A stretch of DNA of 9,846 nucleotides, taken from the NCBI GenBank assembly GCA_900540085.1, contig UQEU01000025.1, forward strand, positions 1 to 9,846, given 5' to 3'. The stretch comes from an uncultured Eubacteriales bacterium. GTDB lineage: Bacteria > Bacillota > Clostridia > Oscillospirales > Acutalibacteraceae. The notes under the pieces are model-generated. The model searched no databases, had not been told where the DNA came from, and saw only the letters and a list, made by a program, of their open reading frames with translations. Each line of letters begins with the position of its first letter. Position 1 is the stretch's first letter. Below are positions 6,076-9,846 of the stretch, piece by piece. The position numbers were made by a program, and so were the translations under genes.

Positions 6076-6908
6076 AAGTTCGTCTTTTTTTTCGTTTGCT
6101 TTCGCATGATATAACAGAGGGAATCATACATAATCGTAAATTTTTTATTTTTGCTGCGTTGCTGTTCATATTTATTGATTTCGTGTATTGGCATAATATT
6201 AGCTTATATTTTAGTGATTATAATTCGGTTGTAGACTGTGGTGTTCTGGATTTTTTTATGAATGTTTTTGCCGGATGTGACCCTTTTGATCCGGAGGCAA
6301 ATAAGGGTGTAGATATTCCCATAACGTGGTTTTCTTTTAATGTACTTCCTTATTTGTTTGTGGGATTATACATTACAAACGATTTGCAGACAAGTGCCGA
6401 TACCTTTATTTTGCGGGTAAAATCCCGATATTTATGGTGGTTGAGTAAAATAGTTTGGTGTGTCGTTTCTTCAACTTTGTACTATTTACTGTTTTTTGTA
6501 ATTTCGACAGCTTTTACATTGCTTTCCGGTAATTTTTCATTAACTCAAAACAGTTTAATAACTGAAGAATTTTTGGAGCTAAGCACTTATGGAAAAAGTA
6601 TGACAGAAATTTTCATTTCCTCAGTACTGTTACCTTGGATGATTACAACTTGTCACATGACATTTGATGCAATTATCAGTATTACATTTGGACCTGTTGT
6701 CGCGTTTTTGATGATAGTCTGCCTTATGACCACATCTGTGTTTTATTGCAGCGAATTTTTGCCGTTTAACTTTTCAATGTTGATAAGAACTGATTTTTGC
6801 GCCATAAATAATATATCAATATATACAGAACTGGAGGTTGCCTTTTTAATAATCGTTATATGTTTATTTTTAGGCTTGCCAATTATCAAAAGAAAAAACA
6901 TTATTTAA
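6072..6908 (+). CDS. ABC-2-type permease, six helices (third of three)
   Basis: The most likely start is TTG 6072, whose last two bases overlap the previous stop (TTGA) and which has AAGGA (6058-6062) 9 nt upstream. This gives 278 aa. A longer in-frame reading from TTG 5997 only adds residues lying inside the previous gene. Helices lie near residues 22-40, 84-101, 124-151, 178-195, 203-224 and 255-272. After the second helix the loop TSADTFILRVKSRYLWWLSK again carries the basic run into helix three seen in the other two. The N-terminal HDITEGIIHNRKFFIFA fits a cytoplasmic start before helix one. The TTG start and four-base overlap suggest its amount is tied to the second permease. Three permeases for one ATPase is unusual. 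Confidence 0.7.
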   Translation: MKVRLFFRLLSHDITEGIIHNRKFFIFAALLFIFIDFVYWHNISLYFSDYNSVVDCGVLDFFMNVFAGCDPFDPEANKGVDIPITWFSFNVLPYLFVGLYITNDLQTSADTFILRVKSRYLWWLSKIVWCVVSSTLYYLLFFVISTAFTLLSGNFSLTQNSLITEEFLELSTYGKSMTEIFISSVLLPWMITTCHMTFDAIISITFGPVVAFLMIVCLMTTSVFYCSEFLPFNFSMLIRTDFCAINNISIYTELEVAFLIIVICLFLGLPIIKRKNII

Positions 6909-6922
6909 AGTAGGAGAGATTT

Positions 6923-7579
6923 ATGAATATAGAAATTTGTAATTATACAAAAAAGTTATCAAAAAATCTTGTACTGGAAAATATAAATTTATCACTTTCC
7001 GGAGGAAAAATTTACGGTTTTGTAGGTAAGAACGGTTCGGGGAAAACTATGCTTATGCGTGCAATTTGCGGACTGATTTTACCTACCAGTGGTTTTGTAA
7101 AAATAAATAACAAAATCATAGGAAAAGACATATCGTTTCCTGATAGTGTTGGGGCTTTAATTGAAAATCCGGGGTTCATTTCTGAGTACTCCGGTTTTCA
7201 AAATTTGAAGATTCTCGCTCAAATACAAAAGAAAATAGACGATAAAAAAATAGTGGATACTATGAGAATGGTAGGGCTTGACCCAAACGAAAAGAAGAGT
7301 TTCCGAAAATATTCACTTGGTATGAAACAAAAACTTGGAATAGCAGCAGCGATGATGGAAGACCCTCAAATACTTGTTTTAGATGAACCTTTTAATGCGT
7401 TGGATGAAGCTTCATGTGAAAATGTCAAAAAAATGATTTTGTCCGCAAAAGTTCCCGATAGAGTTGTGTTGCTGTCATGTCATGACAAAAATCAGATTAA
7501 CGCTCTTTGCGACGAAACTATAGAATTAGCGCAGGGTAAAATCATCAGGAGAGATAGTCTTTATGAGAAAGAAAAATAA
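6923..7579 (+). CDS. ABC transporter ATPase, BcrA/LanF type
   Basis: This 218-aa nucleotide-binding subunit has all core motifs: Walker A GKNGSGKT (35-42), signature SLGMKQKLG (131-139), Walker B ILVLDEP (150-156), D-loop NALD (158-161) and switch histidine in SCHD (H187). In the Q-loop region it reads ALIENPGFISEYSG (78-91), the form seen in BcrA, NisF and EpiF-type ATPases of antibiotic and lantibiotic self-protection, where the usual Gln is replaced. GGAG (6913-6916) precedes ATG 6923. At 218 residues it is short, lacking the C-terminal extension of many BcrA proteins. It would power the three permeases encoded just upstream and is the only intact ATPase gene of the cassette. Export or expulsion of a peptide is the likely job; the substrate is unknown. 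Confidence 0.85.
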   Translation: MNIEICNYTKKLSKNLVLENINLSLSGGKIYGFVGKNGSGKTMLMRAICGLILPTSGFVKINNKIIGKDISFPDSVGALIENPGFISEYSGFQNLKILAQIQKKIDDKKIVDTMRMVGLDPNEKKSFRKYSLGMKQKLGIAAAMMEDPQILVLDEPFNALDEASCENVKKMILSAKVPDRVVLLSCHDKNQINALCDETIELAQGKIIRRDSLYEKEK

Positions 7580-8141
7580 TTTAAAAGTTATTGTAACGCT
7601 CCTTATTGTAACAGTATTATGTATATGTGGTGTCATTAGGTTTTTTAGTATCAATTCAAAATATCCGCAAAACGAAAAAGTTGTATATAAAATGGGCGAT
7701 TCATTTGTTTGTCAAAATGCAAAATTCACTATAACAGATACATACATGCTTAAGCGTATGGACATTATGAATGATGATGATTTATCAGAATATTTGGAAG
7801 AAAATTCTGACTATTTGAAAAGTGAAGATTTGAATCTTGGCTTAATAAAAATTATAATTTCCAATACAACAGATGATGAAATAACTGTTGATTTAACAGC
7901 TTTTCATATTGAATCAGGTGCTTTTTCATTACAATTTTATTACCCGCTCGTTATGTATTACAATGATTGTGGAATGTATATTAAACTTTCAAAAGGTGAA
8001 CAAAAAACGTTTATTGCACCCGTTCCTATCTCTTCTGAACAATTTCTCAATTATGATTCCACCGATATTAGAAACAGAACGTATTATTTGGTATCATCTT
8101 TATATCCTCAAAAAATAATGTCAGAAGTCAAATTTAATTAA
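7563..8141 (+). CDS. membrane-anchored extracytoplasmic protein, second DUF4352/DUF5027-like copy
   Basis: The 192-aa protein starts at ATG 7563, 17 bp inside the ATPase gene, with AGGAGAG (7547-7553) upstream. One N-terminal helix (about residues 8-28) follows a basic MRKKNNLK, so the remainder should be outside the cell. The domain carries a paired-strand pattern, GLIKIIISNTTDDEITVDL then FHIESG, matching VVLNITMMNKGNENVEVSL then LLLHFG in the product of the gene at 3849, and a late SKGEQKTFIAPV matching EPGKKLNVNVAYV. The two are probably diverged paralogues placed at either end of the transporter genes. It is shorter, lacks the Ser/Thr-rich linker, and has an acidic segment (DDDLSEYLEENSDYLKSEDL). 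Its role is inferred: a partner of the transporter or an immunity protein. Confidence 0.6.
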   Translation: MRKKNNLKVIVTLLIVTVLCICGVIRFFSINSKYPQNEKVVYKMGDSFVCQNAKFTITDTYMLKRMDIMNDDDLSEYLEENSDYLKSEDLNLGLIKIIISNTTDDEITVDLTAFHIESGAFSLQFYYPLVMYYNDCGMYIKLSKGEQKTFIAPVPISSEQFLNYDSTDIRNRTYYLVSSLYPQKIMSEVKFN

Positions 8142-8221
8142 ATTCAAGATATTTAAATTGGTCAAATAAATAACAATGTTGGTTTAGCATAATTAGTGCT
8201 GAATTACTTGGACATTGAAAA
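8142..8221. other. spacer after the cassette, no clear terminator
   Basis: AT-rich DNA with no ORF and no convincing hairpin plus T run on the plus strand. The cassette's transcript therefore has no obvious intrinsic stop here and may read into the decayed region, where it would run antisense to the recombinase relic. Confidence 0.4.
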
Positions 8222-8290
8222 GTTGCCTCGTTGTATAATCATGACGAAAATCTGATTAACGCAAAACTGCAATACAGCAAGGTGTCGTAA
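8222..8290 (+). pseudogene. relic of a second ABC ATPase (H-loop segment)
   Basis: The frame reads VASLYNHDENLINAKLQYSKVS and stops at 8288-8290. Bases 8239-8262 match 7480-7503 inside the intact ATPase gene at 22 of 24 positions, and both encode HD-x-N-x-INA, the switch-histidine region. Similarity fades just before and ends just after. No Walker motifs are nearby, so this is only the C-terminal scrap of a related ATPase, or a short recombination footprint. The match is too long and in the right codon phase to look like chance, but the piece is small. Confidence 0.45.
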
Positions 8291-8665
8291 TCCGTTTCTT
8301 GTTCAAGCTTGAAAAAATATTTAAATTTCCTTTTAACGGTAAACTATTGTTTTTTCTCTTGTGTTCGTGCCGCATTGTATTTCTCGTCTGAGTTTGGTTG
8401 CAACGGCGGCGGGCATATTCACGGGCAGCTTGCACATTGATTTCATCATTCAGTTTGCCGTCAATCTCACTGTGCGGCGATATTAAAAACGGAAGTGGAT
8501 TTCTTTTCATTTTGAAGTCCCTTCCGTTCATTTTTCTTTTCGTTTATCTGCTTTACGGCGGCTTTATACCGCGCCAAAGTTTCCTTTACAGACTTTGAAT
8601 AATCCGTTATGCTCCGCTTGCCGGTTTGAGTGTGTCGAATATGATAGTTGATGATTATCAGCCTT
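8256..8665 (-). pseudogene. scrambled minus-strand coding remains, unidentified
   Basis: Read on the minus strand this stretch has protein-like blocks in different frames: a basic helical block with HIRHTQTGKRSITDYSKSVK and ETLARYKAAVKQINEKKNER ending in a stop near 8463, and, in another frame, EIDGKLNDEINVQAAREYAR followed by RRRCNQTQTR. Neither has a start with a ribosome binding site. Charge, helix propensity and the run-on from the recombinase relic suggest the decayed end of that gene or a small gene that followed it on the mobile element. The plus strand offers nothing better. No family is recognised. Confidence 0.3.
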
Positions 8666-9600
8666 TCACGCAGGGTTGGTGGTGATCTGTTGACTGAGCC
8701 TGCACAATCTTAGCAAAGCATTGCTGTGCTTGGATTCAAATACCTTGTCACAGCCCTTGCAGCTAAATGAAAACGGCTCGCCAACCTTGTGTTTTCTCGC
8801 CTTTATCAACTGATAGCATTCCCTGCTTTTTAGACGGGCTGTTTCAGCTGCTTCTGCCGCTTAATTTCTTCCTCGCTCAGCTGAGGTTGAGGAATTTCAA
8901 ACTTGCCGATGAAATTGAGATAGATTTCAACCTCCTGCATACGTTCTCCGTCAATATAATACGGAGCGTGAACTAAAATTTTGTCGATAAACTCATTTAT
9001 CATCGGCGTAGTAAGCTCGGAAAAATCGGTGGTTATACATCTTTGCACCGCAATCGGCAAAATAAACAAGACCCGTCAGCGGATTCGCCACTCCGGTGGT
9101 GTCAACACGTCTCGGCGTTTTTGTCAGTTTCTGAGCAAGCTCCCAAGTTTCTCGGTCAATGATTGCTTCGTGCGTGTCATTGAATATCAGCCAGTTCTCC
9201 TGCGGATTTTTCACTGAGCTTTTGTCCTTATATGATTCCTTGTGCGTACGGAAATTTACGGTGTCTCCGCAGTATTCCTGTTTTGCAAGAATACTGCGGA
9301 CAACATATCCGCTCCAACTGAACGGGTGGGTAAACTCCTTTTTGTTTTTCCTTATTCCAATTCCTTTTTTGTAAAGTAAACAGCCGGGGTTTCAACCTTG
9401 TCATCAAACAGCGTGCGGGCTATGTCATAAGGTCCGCAGCCTTCTATTGTGAAATGGAAAATTCTGCGGACGACTGTAGCCGCTTCCTCATCAATCAGCC
9501 AATGATTTTTGTTGTTCGGGTCTTTCTTGTAACCGTAAATAGCCGAGTTGGTTGTCGGCTTTCCCGATTCGTGCAGATAGTTTGCAATATCAAAAGCATA
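8666..9600 (-). pseudogene. large serine recombinase relic (DUF4368/Tn4451-type), catalytic domain missing
   Basis: On the minus strand, frame 9600-9352 gives the recombinase domain (SGKPTTNSAIYGYKKDPNNK, HWLIDEEAATVVRRIF, IARTLFDD) and ends at TAA 9354-9352. A one-base shift near 9355 restores FSWSGYVVRSILAKQEYCGD, then NPQENWLIFNDTHEAIIDRE and TGLVYFADCGAKMYNHR. In that zinc-ribbon the usual first Cys of CADCG is Phe. Near 9035 the zinc-ribbon and coiled coil, normally well over 100 residues, are deleted and the text jumps frame to DFSELTTPMINEFIDKILVH and VEIYLNFIGKFEIP, stopping at 8832-8830. A further frame (about 8845-8666) reads KARKHKVGEPFSFSCKGCDK then VFESKHSNAL, perhaps a C-terminal zinc-finger tail. 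The whole N-terminal resolvase domain with its catalytic serine is absent. The gene is dead. It marks an old integrative element. Confidence 0.8.
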
Positions 9601-9602
9601 CT

Positions 9603-9683
9603 ATGCCCGAGCGTAAGTGTAGCAACTGGTTTGACGGTTATGTTACAAAAACAAATCCACGTCTAAAAGGTAACACAAGATAA
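9603..9683 (+). CDS. possible 26-aa ORF or 3' gene fragment
   Basis: ATG 9603 to TAA 9681-9683 encodes MPERKCSNWFDGYVTKTNPR plus six more residues. It has no ribosome binding site, starts exactly where recombinase similarity ends, and stops two bases before a strong terminator stem. That placement fits the last codons of a gene whose upstream part was removed by rearrangement better than a free-standing gene. I do not recognise the family. Confidence 0.25.
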   Translation: MPERKCSNWFDGYVTKTNPRLKGNTR

Positions 9684-9685
9684 CA

Positions 9686-9721
9686 AAAAACTGTACAGCC
9701 GAATATGGTTGTACAGTTTTT
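9686..9721. terminator. strong, probably bidirectional terminator hairpin
   Basis: Bases 9686-9700 pair with 9707-9721 over 15 positions, with one G-U, around a GAATAT loop; the core is CTGTACA/TGTACAG. A-rich and T-rich flanks form the stem ends, so it can work on both strands. It closes the small ORF at 9603 and separates the relic region from whatever lies to the right. Confidence 0.75.
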
Positions 9722-9846
9722 AGTTTTATATGTTATTTTATAGGAATGTAACATTGTACAAATTTGCACAATTTGAGCCGTAGGGGATTGCTAATCCTAC
9801 CCGATAAAGCCTTGAACGAACACAATAACAATCAGCACGGGGAGTG
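9722..9846. other. right-edge intergenic DNA with an 18-bp near-palindrome
   Basis: No ORF is supported. TTGTACAAA (9754-9762) and TTTGCACAA (9763-9771) form an 18-bp palindrome with one mismatched pair, which could be an operator for a gene beyond the right edge. A second short dyad, GTAGG and CCTAC around GGATTGCTAAT, lies at about 9780-9800. Neither has enough context to name. Confidence 0.3.

Noticed and set aside
145..9646. Direct 10-bp repeat GTTATGTTAC at 145-154 and 9637-9646, possible att sites flanking the block
   Set aside because: Ten-base matches are expected by chance many times in AT-rich DNA of this length, and neither copy sits next to an intact integrase or a clear element end.
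8398..9666. Plus-strand ORFs across the recombinase relic (8398-8598, 8767-8976, 8981-9217, 9159-9374, 9454-9666)
   Set aside because: The minus strand carries recognisable recombinase protein text over most of this stretch; the plus-strand readings are low-complexity complements without ribosome binding sites.
9774..9812. A tRNA-Ser(GCU)-like anticodon loop, GGATTGCTAATCC
   Set aside because: The loop TTGCTAA resembles that tRNA, but the flanking bases do not form D, T or acceptor stems and no GTTCGA-type T-loop follows. It is only a short dyad.
1..9846. CRISPR array, rRNA or retron
   Set aside because: No regularly spaced repeats, no rRNA-like conserved text and no reverse transcriptase motif were seen on either strand.

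Overview
The window looks like a low-GC Gram-positive chromosome, most likely a gut Clostridia (Ruminococcaceae/Lachnospiraceae type). The evidence is AT-rich DNA, strong GGAG-type ribosome binding sites about 9 nt before the starts, TTGACA/TATAAT promoters, TTG and GTG starts, and gene types typical of clostridial integrative elements. Species cannot be read from the sequence. The window appears to be accessory DNA: two intact cargo modules lying among worn remains of one or more mobile elements.

Layout. Bases 1-595 hold no intact gene: a clean terminator (155-175), a possible promoter (281-310), a tiny ORF and a decayed short basic ORF (416-584). Bases 596-2767 are a self-contained two-gene unit with its own promoter and terminator. 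It encodes an AAA15-type ATPase (RloA/AbiLi-like) and an RloB/AbiLii-like protein, a known type of anti-phage abortive-infection pair. Bases 2798-3124 keep only the N-terminal domain of a conjugative-element primase-like protein (DUF3991/Toprim type), cut off where a 15-bp inverted repeat begins.

Bases 3120-8141 are the most interesting part. A consensus promoter embedded in inverted repeats is followed by seven co-directional genes: a secreted two-cysteine protein, a membrane-anchored extracytoplasmic protein, three six-helix permeases, a BcrA-type ABC ATPase and a second membrane-anchored protein. The last five overlap or nearly touch. The organisation resembles bacteriocin/lantibiotic immunity transporters (LanFEG, Bcr) or lactococcin-972-like loci, but with three permeases and two anchored proteins. 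I cannot match the whole cassette to a named system. My working idea is secretion of, or self-protection from, the exported protein by this transporter.

Bases 8142-9600 are decay. They contain a short relic resembling the H-loop of the ATPase next door, a scrambled minus-strand stretch, and a minus-strand large serine recombinase (DUF4368 type) without its catalytic domain and with frameshifts and an internal deletion. This part looks more GC-rich than the cargo. After it come a tiny forward ORF, a strong 15-bp hairpin terminator (9686-9721) and a near-palindrome (9754-9771). The recombinase and primase relics suggest that the defence pair and transporter cassette arrived on, or in, integrative elements that can no longer move by themselves.
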